Shown piece by piece: positions 43,086-52,202 of a stretch of 64,000 nucleotides of DNA. The notes beneath the pieces were generated by a model, which ran no database searches, had not been told where the DNA came from, and was given only the letters and a program-made list of their open reading frames with translations. The translations under genes were made by a program, and so were the position numbers. Source of the stretch: Algiphilus sp. (GTDB lineage: Bacteria > Pseudomonadota > Gammaproteobacteria > Nevskiales > Nevskiaceae); the NCBI RefSeq assembly GCF_023145115.1, contig NZ_JAGLEJ010000051.1, positions 4,082 to 68,081 on the forward strand, read 5' to 3'. Each line of letters opens with the position of its first letter. The stretch's first letter is position 1.

Positions 43086-43637
43086 ATGGTGTCCGCCGTC
43101 ACGAGCGCCGACATCGAATGCCGGCGCGGCGATATCACGCGTCAGTCCGACATCGATGCCGTCGTCAACGCGGCCAACGCCGAGCTGCATCCGGGCGGTG
43201 GCGTTGCCGGTGCCATTCACCGGGCCGCCGGTCCCGAGCTGGATGCGGCCTGCCGACCCTACGCGCCGATCCGACCGGGCGAGGCGGTGATGACCGGTGC
43301 CTTCGCCCTGCCCAATCGTCATGTCATCCACTGTCTGGGCCCGGTGTACGGCCGCGACGAGCCCGCCGACCAGCTGCTGGCGGCCTGCTATCGCAATGCC
43401 ATCGGGCTGGCGCAGCACGCGGAGCTGGCATCCATCGCCTTCCCGGCGATCTCGGCGGGGGCCTTCGGATACCCGCTGGACGAGGCGGCGACGGTGGCCG
43501 TGCGCAGCGTCCATCAGGTGCTGGCGGCGGCGCCCGGCTCGCTCCGGCGGGTGCGCTTCGTGCTCTTCGGCGCGGACGATCTCGCGGCGTTCGAGCAGGC
43601 GCTCGGCCGACTCGCGGACCGCACTGCGCGGCCCTGA
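43086..43637 (+). CDS. Macrodomain protein (O-acetyl-ADP-ribose deacetylase type)
   Basis: 183-residue macrodomain of the MacroD/YmdB type, predicted to bind or hydrolyse ADP-ribose derivatives in the cytosol. VVNAANAELHPGGGVAGAIH is the signature loop, with FAL(P)NRHVIHCLGP, then FPAISAGAFGYP. It starts at ATG 43086 with AGGAGG 9 bp upstream. The stop is 13 bp before pncB, whose product remakes NAD from nicotinate, so it probably belongs to a pyridine-nucleotide salvage operon. Confidence 0.92.
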   Translation: MVSAVTSADIECRRGDITRQSDIDAVVNAANAELHPGGGVAGAIHRAAGPELDAACRPYAPIRPGEAVMTGAFALPNRHVIHCLGPVYGRDEPADQLLAACYRNAIGLAQHAELASIAFPAISAGAFGYPLDEAATVAVRSVHQVLAAAPGSLRRVRFVLFGADDLAAFEQALGRLADRTARP

Positions 43638-43650
43638 CGTCGTCGTCATC

Positions 43651-45081
43651 ATGACCGACACCCCGACCGCCGACGAGCGGATCACCGATCCGCGCCCGAC
43701 CGCTGCGGCCGGTGGTGACGCGCTGTTCACGGATCTGTACGAACTCAGCATGCTGCAGGCGTACTTCGCCGAAGGCATGGACCGGGAGGCGGTATTCAGC
43801 CTCTACGTGCGGACGCTGCCGGCGCGGCGCAACTACCTGATCGCCTGCGGGCTGGAGAGCGTGCTCGAGCAGCTCGAGAACCTGCGCTTCAGCGCTGCCG
43901 ACATCGCGTATCTCGAAGGCCTGGACATCTTCACGGCCGATTTCCTGGACTGGCTGCGCGATTTCCGGTTCACCGGATCGGTGCGCGCGGTGGCCGAGGG
44001 CACCCCGATGTTCGGCGAGGAGCCCATCCTGGAGGTCACCGCGCCGCTGCCCGAGGCCCAGCTGGTGGAGACGCTGGTCATGAACCAGATCCATCTGCAG
44101 ACCGTGCTGGCGAGCAAGGCGCGCCGCGTGGTCGACGCGGCCGACGGGCGCAGCGTGCTCGACTTCGGCGCCCGGCGCATGCACGGGCTCGACGCCGCGG
44201 TGCAGGGCGCGCGGGCCTTCCACATCGCCGGCGTGGCCGGTACCTCCAATGTGCGCGCCGGCGCGCGCTACGGGATTCCGGTGGCCGGCACCATGGCGCA
44301 CAGCTACGTGCAGGCGCATGCGGACGAGACCGAGGCCTTCGCCGCCTTCCTGCGCGTCTTCCCGGATACCGTGCTGCTGGTCGACACCTACGACACCCTC
44401 GCCGCGGTCGACCGGATCATTGCGCTCGCCCGCGAGCGGGACGGGGACATCGGACTGCGCGCGGTGCGTCTCGACTCGGGCGATCTGGTGGCGCTGTCGC
44501 GGGCGGTGCGGCGCAGGCTGGACGACGCCGGGCTGCAGCGGGTGCAGATCCTCGCCAGCGGCGGTCTGGAGGAGGATGGCATCGCGCAGCTGATCGCCGA
44601 CGGTGCCGCCCTCGACGGCTTCGGCGTCGGCACCGCGATGGCGGTCTCCGAGGACGCCCCCAGTCTCGATCTGGTCTACAAGCTCTGCGCCTACGGTGGC
44701 GAGGGCCGCATGAAGCTGTCCACCGGCAAGGCGGTGCTGCCGGGCCCGAAGCAGGTCTTCCGCAGCGGCGACGCCGACGGCGATCACCGCGACGTCATCG
44801 CGCGCGCCGACGAGACGCTTCCCGGGCGGCCGCTGCTGGAGACGGTCATGCGCGACGGTCATCGCGTCCGCCCGGCGCCCGCGCTCGCCGACATCCGCTC
44901 GCACGTCGCCACCCAGCTCGCGCGCCTGCCGGCCACGCTGCGTGCCCCGCAGCCCGCGGAGACGCCCTATCCAGTGGCGGTCAGCGAAGCGCTTGACGCT
45001 TACCGGGCGGCGGTGTCGGGAACGATCACCGGCGCCGCGGGGGTCGAAGGACGGACGCTGCCGCAAGGAGGGCCGTCATGA
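43651..45081 (+). CDS. pncB: Nicotinate phosphoribosyltransferase
   Basis: Converts nicotinate + PRPP (with ATP) to nicotinate mononucleotide in the Preiss-Handler route. 476 residues with ALFTDLYELSMLQAYFAEG, FSLYVRTLPARRNYLIACG, the phosphoribosyl-binding LDFGARRMHGLDAAVQGAR, GTMAHSYVQAH, VRLDSGDLVALS and YKLCAYGGEGRMKLS. The type is the longer bacterial NAPRT (TIGR01513-like) rather than E. coli PncB. It lies 13 bp after the macrodomain gene, and its stop overlaps the pncA start (ATGA at 45078-45081). Confidence 0.95.
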   Translation: MTDTPTADERITDPRPTAAAGGDALFTDLYELSMLQAYFAEGMDREAVFSLYVRTLPARRNYLIACGLESVLEQLENLRFSAADIAYLEGLDIFTADFLDWLRDFRFTGSVRAVAEGTPMFGEEPILEVTAPLPEAQLVETLVMNQIHLQTVLASKARRVVDAADGRSVLDFGARRMHGLDAAVQGARAFHIAGVAGTSNVRAGARYGIPVAGTMAHSYVQAHADETEAFAAFLRVFPDTVLLVDTYDTLAAVDRIIALARERDGDIGLRAVRLDSGDLVALSRAVRRRLDDAGLQRVQILASGGLEEDGIAQLIADGAALDGFGVGTAMAVSEDAPSLDLVYKLCAYGGEGRMKLSTGKAVLPGPKQVFRSGDADGDHRDVIARADETLPGRPLLETVMRDGHRVRPAPALADIRSHVATQLARLPATLRAPQPAETPYPVAVSEALDAYRAAVSGTITGAAGVEGRTLPQGGPS

Positions 45082-45647
45082 AGGACATCGCCGATCATCT
45101 GCAGCCGCGCGACGCGCTCATCGTCGTCGACGTGCAGAACGACTTCTGCCCGGGCGGCGCGCTGCCCATCACCGGTGGCGACGCCGTGGTGCCGGTGCTG
45201 AACGCGTGGATGGCGGCCGCCGCGGCGCGCGGCGTGCCGGTGTTCGCGTCGCGCGACTGGCACCCGGCCGGGCACATCAGCTTCGCGGAGCGGGGCGGCC
45301 CGTGGCCGGCGCACTGCCTGCAGGACAGTGCGGGTGCGGCCTTTCATCCCGATCTGGCGCTGCCGCCGGACACGGTCATCGTCACCAAGGGCACCCGCTT
45401 CGATCAGGACCAGAATTCGGCTTTCGAGGCCACCGGCCTGGCCATCGAGCTGCGCGCGCGCGACCTGCGCCGCCTCTGGGTGGGCGGGCTGGCCGAGGAC
45501 GTCTGCGTGTGCGCCACCGTGCTCGACGCGCGCAGGGCCGGCTTCGAGGTCCGGCTGATCGAAGCGGCGACGCGACCGGTGACCGCCGAGGGCGGCATCG
45601 CCGCGCGCGCCGAGATGGCAGCCGCGGGCGCGGCGATGGCGGCGTGA
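45078..45647 (+). CDS. pncA: Nicotinamidase
   Basis: Hydrolyses nicotinamide to nicotinate, feeding PncB. The 189-residue isochorismatase fold has catalytic D18 (VVDVQNDFCPGG), K104 (VTKGT) and C143 (EDVCVCAT). The metal ligands D60, H62 and H66 lie in SRDWHPAGHISF. Where many nicotinamidases have CVK the sequence here reads CVC, which is a minor deviation. It is translationally coupled to pncB and is the third gene of the macrodomain-pncB-pncA set. Confidence 0.95.
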   Translation: MKDIADHLQPRDALIVVDVQNDFCPGGALPITGGDAVVPVLNAWMAAAAARGVPVFASRDWHPAGHISFAERGGPWPAHCLQDSAGAAFHPDLALPPDTVIVTKGTRFDQDQNSAFEATGLAIELRARDLRRLWVGGLAEDVCVCATVLDARRAGFEVRLIEAATRPVTAEGGIAARAEMAAAGAAMAA

Positions 45648-45681
45648 GCGCGGCCGCGCCGTCTGCCGGCGGCATGCCGCG

Positions 45682-46608
45682 ATGAGCCCCGACCGCCGCC
45701 GGTTCCTGCGCGCGGCCGCCGCGCTGCCGCTGGCCGCGCTCGCCGGCACCGCTGCCGCCGGCGCCGCGCCGCCCGCCCACCGCAAGCACTTCGATTCGCC
45801 CGCCGCGCTGGCCGCCTATACCCGCCGTTCGCGCCTGAGTCAGCCGCTGCTGATGGCGCATCGCGCCGGCTACAAGCCGCATGTGCCGGGCTATCCGGAA
45901 TGCCACTTGGTATCGGCGCGGAAGGTGATGGCGACCGGGCCGGCGATGATCGAGGTCGACATCCGGCGCACCCGCGACGGCGTCATGGTGCCGCTGCACG
46001 ACGTCACCCTCGACCGCGAGACTACCGGTTCCGGTCCGGTGCGCGACATTGCGTTCGCCGACTTTCGCCGGCTGCGCATGCGCGACGGCACCGGCGCAGC
46101 CACCGATCTCGCTCCCGACAGCCTGGAGGCCTTTCTCGACTGGTCGGCGGAAGGCGCGCTGCTGTGGCTGGACACCAAGGATGTCGATCCCGCCGAGCTG
46201 GTGGCCCTGATCCGGGACCGCGACGCTGCATCGCGGGTGATCGTCTCGGCGTACGGCCGCGCGACGCTGGAGGCCTATCAGGCCGAAACCCGGGAACTGG
46301 TGCATTTCGTCCCGCTGATCCCCGAGCAGGGGCTGGCCACGCTGGCCGACGTCAATGCGGCCGGCCTGGACGACGAGCGCATGATCGGCTTTGCGGGCTA
46401 CTACCTGCCCGACATCGCGGCCTCCGAAGCCATGCGCGAGCGCGACATCCCGGCCTTGCTCGACCTCGGTCGCGGCGACGGCCGCCTGCGACCCGACCAG
46501 CTCGATCCCTTCCTCTATCGACGCGCGGTCGCGGCCGGCTTCCCGATGCTCAATACCGACCACTATGCATCGGTGCTCGGCTTTCTCGACATACGCGAGT
46601 GGGCGTGA
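45682..46608 (+). CDS. Glycerophosphodiester phosphodiesterase family protein, Tat-exported
   Basis: 308 residues. The N-terminus MSPDRRRFLRAAAALPLAALA is a twin-arginine signal, so the product is likely periplasmic. The GDPD active site is clear: H60-R61 (LMAHRAG), E91 and D93 (IEVDIRRTRDG), H106 (VPLHDVTLDRETTG) and LWLDTKD. It would release glycerol 3-phosphate from deacylated phospholipids. It follows pncA by 34 bp and may be in the same transcript, but a functional link is not obvious. Confidence 0.9.
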   Translation: MSPDRRRFLRAAAALPLAALAGTAAAGAAPPAHRKHFDSPAALAAYTRRSRLSQPLLMAHRAGYKPHVPGYPECHLVSARKVMATGPAMIEVDIRRTRDGVMVPLHDVTLDRETTGSGPVRDIAFADFRRLRMRDGTGAATDLAPDSLEAFLDWSAEGALLWLDTKDVDPAELVALIRDRDAASRVIVSAYGRATLEAYQAETRELVHFVPLIPEQGLATLADVNAAGLDDERMIGFAGYYLPDIAASEAMRERDIPALLDLGRGDGRLRPDQLDPFLYRRAVAAGFPMLNTDHYASVLGFLDIREWA

Positions 46609-46717
46609 CCGCCGTGCGGCGCCGCCGGGAGCGCTTGCCGCCTTCGCCGGGGTGGTTCAGGATGCGCCCCTTCGCCGGATGGCGCGCCACGCGCCGCGCG
46701 GCCACGGGAGTTGCCGC

Positions 46718-47596
46718 ATGCGTGTGCTGATGTTCGTGCTGGCCTGGTTGCCGCTGCCGTTGCTGCAGGGGTTGGGCGCAATGGCGGCATGGCTGGTCCG
46801 GGTGACCAACGGCAATCGCTGGCGCGTGGCGCTCCACAATCTCGAACGCTGCATGCCCGAGCTGGGCGACGACGAGCGCCGCCGCATCGCCCGTGCGTCG
46901 CTGCGTACCGAGCTGACGACCTATCTCGAGACCGCCCGCTACTGGCTGGGACCGGGACGGGCGGTCCGGCGCTCGGTCCGCGAGTGGCGCAACATCGGCG
47001 TGCTGGAGGACGCCTTCGCGCAGGGGCGCGGTGTCATTCTGCTGACGCTGCACATGGGTGCCTTCGAGGCGGTGGCGATCCCGATGTCCGCGCGCTACCC
47101 GTTCTACGGGCTCTACAAGCCGCAGAAGGGCGCGATCAACGCGCTCTCGCTGAAGGGGCGCTGCCGCTTCGGCGGCCGCATGAAGAAGGCCGAGGCCGGC
47201 GTGCGCCGCGCGGCGGTGCCGCTCCTGGCCGACGGCTTCGGCGTCTACTACATGCCCGACCACGATCCGCCCGAGGGGCGCGGCATCTTCGAGCCCTTCA
47301 TGGGGATCCCGGCGCACACGCCGACCCTGATCGCCCGCATGGTGGCGGAGAGCGGGGCGCCGGTGGTGTTCATGTGGGGCGAGCGCCTGCCCCGGGCGCG
47401 CGGCTACATAGCGCACTATCTCGCCGCGCCGGAAGGCATCGACAGTCCCGACATCGCGACCGCGACCCGCGCGATGAACGCGGGTCTCGAAGCCTGCGTG
47501 CGCCAGTGCCCGGAGCAGTACTGGTGGAGCTACAAGCGCTTCCGCCGGCAGCCCGAGGGCAGTCCGCGCTTCTACGCCGCCGTGCGCCGCCGCTAG
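46718..47596 (+). CDS. LpxL/HtrB-family lysophospholipid/lipid A acyltransferase
   Basis: 292-residue inner-membrane acyltransferase. An N-terminal helix (MFVLAWLPLPLLQGLGAMAAW) precedes the catalytic HxxxxE motif, H112 to E117 (LTLHMGAFEAV). KPQKGAINA, a GVYYMPDHDPPEGRGIFEPFMG segment and QYWWSYKRF near the end are standard LpxL features. It could add a secondary acyl chain to lipid A or acylate an ornithine-type lipid. The ATG at 46718 has GGGAG upstream. Its TAG stop shares a CTAG with the convergent PepSY gene. Confidence 0.9.
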   Translation: MRVLMFVLAWLPLPLLQGLGAMAAWLVRVTNGNRWRVALHNLERCMPELGDDERRRIARASLRTELTTYLETARYWLGPGRAVRRSVREWRNIGVLEDAFAQGRGVILLTLHMGAFEAVAIPMSARYPFYGLYKPQKGAINALSLKGRCRFGGRMKKAEAGVRRAAVPLLADGFGVYYMPDHDPPEGRGIFEPFMGIPAHTPTLIARMVAESGAPVVFMWGERLPRARGYIAHYLAAPEGIDSPDIATATRAMNAGLEACVRQCPEQYWWSYKRFRRQPEGSPRFYAAVRRR

Positions 47597-49191
47597 GCGC
47601 TCTCCGCGCCGGCCGTCGACGCATCCGCGGATGCCGGCGGGCGCCCGGCGGTCCCGTGCCACACGCTGTTCGGGTTGCCGTCGCGCGCCCGGCGATGCGT
47701 CGCGCGCGCCAGCAGCGCGAAGGCTGCGGCACCGGCCAGCGCCACCAGGTCGATGCCGGCCACCGCCCACTGACCATCGTGGATCGCGGACCAGGGGTGG
47801 TCCCCGGTCACGCCCCAGTTGACGATCGGAATGGCGGCGGTCAGGGCGCTGGTGGCGAGCAGCAGCTCGACGGCGCCGCGTGCGGGTGGGCGCAGCAGCG
47901 CCCACGCCACGCTGCCCAGGAAGAGCAGGTAGTACACGCGCATCTCCCAGGCGGCGCGGTCGGCAAGTGCTTCCGGCAGCAGCTTGTTGGCCAGGAACAG
48001 TCCCGATACGCCCAGGCAGCAGCCGACGCAGACCCCGACCGTGACGCCGGCCATGACGCGATGCAGGCGCGGCTGCTCGCGCTGCCGTCGCCGCCGGCGC
48101 GACTCGATCCACAGCAGGTTGCCGGAGTAGAACAGGAAGGCGCCGCCGAGGCCGAGGAGGAAATAGAGCCACTGCACCACCGGCCCGCCGAAGTTGCCGA
48201 AATGCAGCGAGGTGATGACGCTGGAGGCGATCGGCGTCGCCGGCCGGCTGCCCGGCGCCCAGGTCTCGGCGATGCCGAGATCGTCGTGGCGGATGGCCAC
48301 CGCCACCCGGTTGGCGAGGCGCCCGTCGATCACGCCGTGGACCACGGTCAGGCCGCGGGCGTCGCGCGACCGGTGGTGCTGGAAGAGGAAGGGCGTCATG
48401 CCCGGTATCGCCTCGCGGGCCCGCGCCATGAGGGTGGCGCTGTCGGGTGCGGTCAGCGGCTCGCCGGCGGGGGGCGGTGCCTCGACGATCTCGAAGGCGG
48501 ACTGGAAGCGCTCGGCCACGCGCTCGTCGAGGGCGATGTAGGCGAGCCCCGCCACGAAGACCGTCAGCACGCACAGCAGGGCACCGGTGAACGCGAAGAT
48601 GACGTGGAACGGCAGCGAGAGGACCCCGATGACGTTGTGCGCGTCCTGCCAGTAGCGCTTGATGTTGCGCCCGGGCCGCAGCGCGAACAGGTTCTCCACC
48701 AGCGTCGGCAGGTGGATGACGATCCCCGAGACCAGTGCGAGCGCATAGATCGCCGACACCAGCCCCATCAGCCACATGCCGATGCCCTGCGGCAGGCCCA
48801 GCGTGAAATGGATGTGGTTGATGTGCTCGGCCAGCTCCGACGCCAGCGGAGCACCTTCGGTCAGCGCGCCGTCCGGTCCCAGGCTGGCGTGATGGCGCCC
48901 TTCCTCCGCGCGCCAGAACGCGGCCGCCCGCGGGCCGTCGAATCCGGGCAGCACGACGGTGAGCTCTTCGGCGGCGCCCGGATGGGCGTCGACCACCGCG
49001 CGTCGCAGCGCGTCGACCCGATCGGGCCCCTGCACGGCCTCGGCACGCGTGGCCGGCTGCTCCCAGCTGTGCAGCGCGCCGTGGAATACCGTCAGGGCGC
49101 CGGCGTAGAACGCGATGAACAGCGCCAGACCGGTGACCAGGCCGGTCCAGGTGTGCAGCGTGGTGAATGCGCGCAGGGTGTCGGCCTTCAT
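47593..49191 (-). CDS. PepSY-associated membrane protein, probable iron-siderophore reductase type
   Basis: 532 residues with four main membrane regions: LVTGLALFIAFYAGALTVFHG, WLMGLVSAIYALALVSGIVIH, FHVIFAFTGALLCVLTVFV and VVQWLYFLLGLGGAFLFYSG. Several more follow at the C-terminus. His pairs (HTWTG, HINHIHF, DAHNVIG) fit haem-binding PepSY_TM proteins of the FoxB/FegB type, which are proposed to reduce ferri-siderophores. It is the last gene of the TonB-receptor operon and overlaps its upstream neighbour by 4 bp. Tail sequence beyond residue 500 is Ala/Ser-rich. Confidence 0.87.
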   Translation of the reverse strand: MKADTLRAFTTLHTWTGLVTGLALFIAFYAGALTVFHGALHSWEQPATRAEAVQGPDRVDALRRAVVDAHPGAAEELTVVLPGFDGPRAAAFWRAEEGRHHASLGPDGALTEGAPLASELAEHINHIHFTLGLPQGIGMWLMGLVSAIYALALVSGIVIHLPTLVENLFALRPGRNIKRYWQDAHNVIGVLSLPFHVIFAFTGALLCVLTVFVAGLAYIALDERVAERFQSAFEIVEAPPPAGEPLTAPDSATLMARAREAIPGMTPFLFQHHRSRDARGLTVVHGVIDGRLANRVAVAIRHDDLGIAETWAPGSRPATPIASSVITSLHFGNFGGPVVQWLYFLLGLGGAFLFYSGNLLWIESRRRRRQREQPRLHRVMAGVTVGVCVGCCLGVSGLFLANKLLPEALADRAAWEMRVYYLLFLGSVAWALLRPPARGAVELLLATSALTAAIPIVNWGVTGDHPWSAIHDGQWAVAGIDLVALAGAAAFALLARATHRRARDGNPNSVWHGTAGRPPASADASTAGAESA

Positions 49192-49472
49192 GCGGCCACC
49201 TCCAGCACGGCCGCGAAGCCGGTCAGCTTCAGCGTCCACAGCACGCCGTAGCCGATCAGGTTCGCACCGCCCAGCCACAGCCAGGCCCGCAGGGCGCCGG
49301 AGCAGGCCACCGCGCCGGCGGTCGCGGCCACCCACACCGGCAGCATGGCGAGCACCGCCCAGGTGGCGTTGGTGTCGGGCGTCCAGGGCCCCAGCAGCGT
49401 GATCAGGCCGCCGACCGCGCAGGCCAGCAGGAAGCCGAGCACGACGCCGGCGGTCAGTCGTCCCGCGATCAT
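49188..49472 (-). CDS. DUF3649-like small membrane protein (iron-uptake operon)
   Basis: 94 residues with three hydrophobic helices, starting MIAGRLTAGVVLGFLLACAV, then AVLAMLPVWVAATAGAV and LWLGGANLIGYGVLW. Size and place between the DUF3325-like gene and the PepSY gene match DUF3649 'iron uptake' proteins in Pseudomonas and Xanthomonas operons. It overlaps both neighbours by 4 bp, and the function is unknown. The family name is inferred from size and place, not from a motif. Confidence 0.7.
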   Translation of the reverse strand: MIAGRLTAGVVLGFLLACAVGGLITLLGPWTPDTNATWAVLAMLPVWVAATAGAVACSGALRAWLWLGGANLIGYGVLWTLKLTGFAAVLEVAA

Positions 49473-49750
49473 TGCGACCTCCTTGTCCAGAGCGCGAGAT
49501 AGGGAAGCGCCGCGGCGGCGAGCATGGCGGCCGTCAGCCAGGCGGTGAGCCCGGCGGCCGGACCCAGGGCGCCGGTCCACATCACCGCGCCCAGCAGCAG
49601 CAGCGCGCCGCCGGCAACGGCCAGTGCGCGGGTCGGCAGGGCGCGCTCGCGCCACCACCAGCGATGGGGCGACGCCAGGTAGCACGCTGTCATGCCGAGC
49701 AGCGTCGGGATCGCCGCGAACACCTGCGCGAAGGTCGGGAAGGTGATCAT
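49469..49750 (-). CDS. DUF3325-like small membrane protein (iron-uptake operon)
   Basis: 93 residues with three hydrophobic segments: FAAIPTLLGMTACYLASP, ALAVAGGALLLLGAVMW and LTAWLTAAMLAAAALPYLALW. The arrangement of receptor, DUF3325, DUF3649 and PepSY is a known iron-acquisition layout. The ATG at 49750-49748 begins 71 bp after the receptor stop. I saw no motif beyond the hydrophobic pattern. Confidence 0.65.
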   Translation of the reverse strand: MITFPTFAQVFAAIPTLLGMTACYLASPHRWWWRERALPTRALAVAGGALLLLGAVMWTGALGPAAGLTAWLTAAMLAAAALPYLALWTRRSQ

Positions 49751-49821
49751 CGCGTGCTCCCTGGAAGCGGTGTCGATGGGGCGATAGTGGTGACGCGGCG
49801 CGGATGGGCGGTCATGGCGTT

Positions 49822-52155
49822 TCAGTAGCGGAGTTCGAGCGCGATGCCGAGAATGCGCGGCGGGCCGTGGGCGATCAGCGTGCCGGGTATCTCGACGCCC
49901 GGCCCCGGCTCGAGCCGGAAGCGATAGGTTGCGTGGTCGTCGTCGAGCGCATTGCGCACGAAGACCGCCACCGAACCGAAGCGGAAAGCGTAGCCGGCGC
50001 GCGCGTCGATGAGGGTATAGGCATCCGAAGTCTCGCGCGGATCGTTCTCGGGCGTGACGAAGTAGTCGCCGGTGTAGGCCACGCTTCCCGACGCGAACCA
50101 GCCGGCGGCGCCGCGCCAGGCGGTACCGAGACCGGCGGTGAATTCCGGCGCGCGCACGAAGCGGTTGCCGGCGTAGTCGCCGTTGATCGTTTCGTAGTGG
50201 TCGAAGCGGGTGTGCGCATAGCCTAGGCTGGCGTCGATGTGCCAGCCGCGCGCGAGGCGTGCGGTGAGCGACAGCTCGCCGCCCCAGAGCGTCGAGGTGG
50301 CCGCGTTCTCGGTATAGCTGACGGCGCCGTCCGCGGTCAGGATCTCGACCTGCTGGTCGCGCCAGTCGACGTAGTAGACATTGAGCGCGTAGCGCAGGCG
50401 CTCGTCCCAGGCGCGGCCGCGGAGGCCGACCTCGTAGTTGCGCGTGAACTCGGGCTCGAAGGGCACCAGCTCGCCGGTGGTGAACAGGATGTCGACGCCG
50501 CCGGCGCGGTAGGCCTCGGTGTAGGTGGCGAAGGCGGTGAGCCGGTCGGTGAGCGCGTAGCGCAGCCCCAGCTTCGGCAGCCAGGCGTCGTAGTCGCTCG
50601 CTGCATGCTGACGACCGCTCGTTCCCGGCACGATCGGCGTGAGCGACAGCAGCGGGCCGACGTCGAGCGGGGGCAGGGTATCGAGCAGCGCATCCAGCGC
50701 CGGCCCCAGCACCGGAAGGCCCGCGACCTGCCCGGGCAGCGAGAGGCTGGCGTCGACGCGATCGGTGCTGTACTCGGACGTGGTCTCGCGTCGCTCGGTG
50801 TCGTAGCGCAGGCCGAAGGTGGCGGTCAGGCGCTCGCTGATCGCCCAGTCGACTTCGCCGAAGACGGCAAGATTCTCGGCGCGGTCGGCGACGAAGCTGG
50901 TCGAGTCGTAGTGCAGTCGCAGGATGCTGTCGGCCAGCGGCAGCGGGGCAAAGTCGGAGAGCCGGATGCGGCCCTCGCGCACAGCGATGTCGCGGTCGTC
51001 GTCGAAGCGTCCGGCGTACACGCCGACGATGCCGCGGAGTGCGCCGAGCGCCTCGAAGTTGACGCGCAGCTCCTGCGACACGGTGCGGCCGCGGAAGTCC
51101 GTGTCGGTGACGCTCTCGCCCGCGGCGCTGCGATCGAAATCGCGGCGGCTCACATCCCGGGTATCGAGATAGGCGGTGGTGCTGTGCACCGTCACGTCCG
51201 GCGCGATGTCGTAGCGCGCGCGCAGCGAGTAGAGCCGCGCAATGCGGTCCGAAGCGCCCGGCGTGTTGTCCTGGGCGGTGCGCGGCGCGGCATCGGTGGT
51301 CTCGTACTCGACGCTGCTGCCGTCGTTCCCGTTATCGGCCTCGCCGATCATCGCCGTCGCCACCACCTCGAGCGCGGGCAGCGCGCGCGGGCGGTAGGCC
51401 AGCTTGGCACGGCCGAGACGGCTGCCGGTGGCGCCCCATTCCGGATCGTCGAGCGTGGTGTTGGTGACGAATCCGTCCGACTGCCGGTGGTCGCCGGCCA
51501 CGCGGAACGAGAGGCCGCCACCGAGGGGGCCGCCGCCGGCGATCGCGAGCTGGCGCGTACCCAGTTCCGCGAACCGCGCGCGGGCGCGCGCCTCCCAGAA
51601 CTCGGTGGGATCGCGCGTGGTGGTGATGACCGCGCCGGCCAGCGCGTTGCGTCCCTGCGCGGTGGACTGCGGGCCGCGCAGCACCTCCACGCGCTCGATG
51701 TCCCAGGCCTGGTTGAGCGCGGTGAACTGGCCGATGCGGTCGACGGCGACACCGTCGATGAACTGGGTGATCACCGGCTGGCCGTAGGTGAAGCCCTCCG
51801 GCCCGGTGTTGCCGACGCCCCGGATGCTGAAGGTGCCATCCTGGCTGGCCGTGACGTTGCCCAGCCGGCGGAAGAGGTCGCTCACCGAAGCGTCGTTGTA
51901 GGCCTCCAGTGATGCGCCGTCGATCACCGCTGCCGAAGCGGTGGTCTGCTCGAGGCTGCGCGCAATCTTCTCGCCGGTGACCACGATCTCGTCCAGCGCG
52001 AGCGTCTCGGGCGCGCGTTCGAGCGGTGGCGCGGGCTCGTCGTCCAGCCGGATGACGGCGATGTCTGCGGCGTCACGCGGTTCGGCGCGAGCCGACAGTG
52101 TCGCGATGAGCGCGAGCGCGGCGCAGGCACCGTGGATGCATCGTCGGTACACCAA
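49822..52155 (-). CDS. TonB-dependent outer-membrane receptor
   Basis: 777 residues: signal peptide (ACAALALIATLSARA), a TonB-box-like ETLALDEIVVTG segment, and a plug with ASAAVIDGASLEAYND, FSIRGVGNTG and WDIERVEVLRGPQST. A C-terminal 22-strand barrel ends in Tyr (GIALELRY). It should import a ferric siderophore or other large ligand. It starts at TTG 52155-52153, or at GTG 52152; GGGGGG lies directly upstream. A Fur-box-like site is 50-80 bp before it. PvdQ-like acylase upstream and PepSY/DUF3325/DUF3649 downstream support a siderophore role. Confidence 0.93.
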   Translation of the reverse strand: MVYRRCIHGACAALALIATLSARAEPRDAADIAVIRLDDEPAPPLERAPETLALDEIVVTGEKIARSLEQTTASAAVIDGASLEAYNDASVSDLFRRLGNVTASQDGTFSIRGVGNTGPEGFTYGQPVITQFIDGVAVDRIGQFTALNQAWDIERVEVLRGPQSTAQGRNALAGAVITTTRDPTEFWEARARARFAELGTRQLAIAGGGPLGGGLSFRVAGDHRQSDGFVTNTTLDDPEWGATGSRLGRAKLAYRPRALPALEVVATAMIGEADNGNDGSSVEYETTDAAPRTAQDNTPGASDRIARLYSLRARYDIAPDVTVHSTTAYLDTRDVSRRDFDRSAAGESVTDTDFRGRTVSQELRVNFEALGALRGIVGVYAGRFDDDRDIAVREGRIRLSDFAPLPLADSILRLHYDSTSFVADRAENLAVFGEVDWAISERLTATFGLRYDTERRETTSEYSTDRVDASLSLPGQVAGLPVLGPALDALLDTLPPLDVGPLLSLTPIVPGTSGRQHAASDYDAWLPKLGLRYALTDRLTAFATYTEAYRAGGVDILFTTGELVPFEPEFTRNYEVGLRGRAWDERLRYALNVYYVDWRDQQVEILTADGAVSYTENAATSTLWGGELSLTARLARGWHIDASLGYAHTRFDHYETINGDYAGNRFVRAPEFTAGLGTAWRGAAGWFASGSVAYTGDYFVTPENDPRETSDAYTLIDARAGYAFRFGSVAVFVRNALDDDHATYRFRLEPGPGVEIPGTLIAHGPPRILGIALELRY

Positions 52156-52202
52156 CTCCCCCCGGAGATGGCGGTACGACCCACGGCGTGGGGTCGCCCG
52201 GC

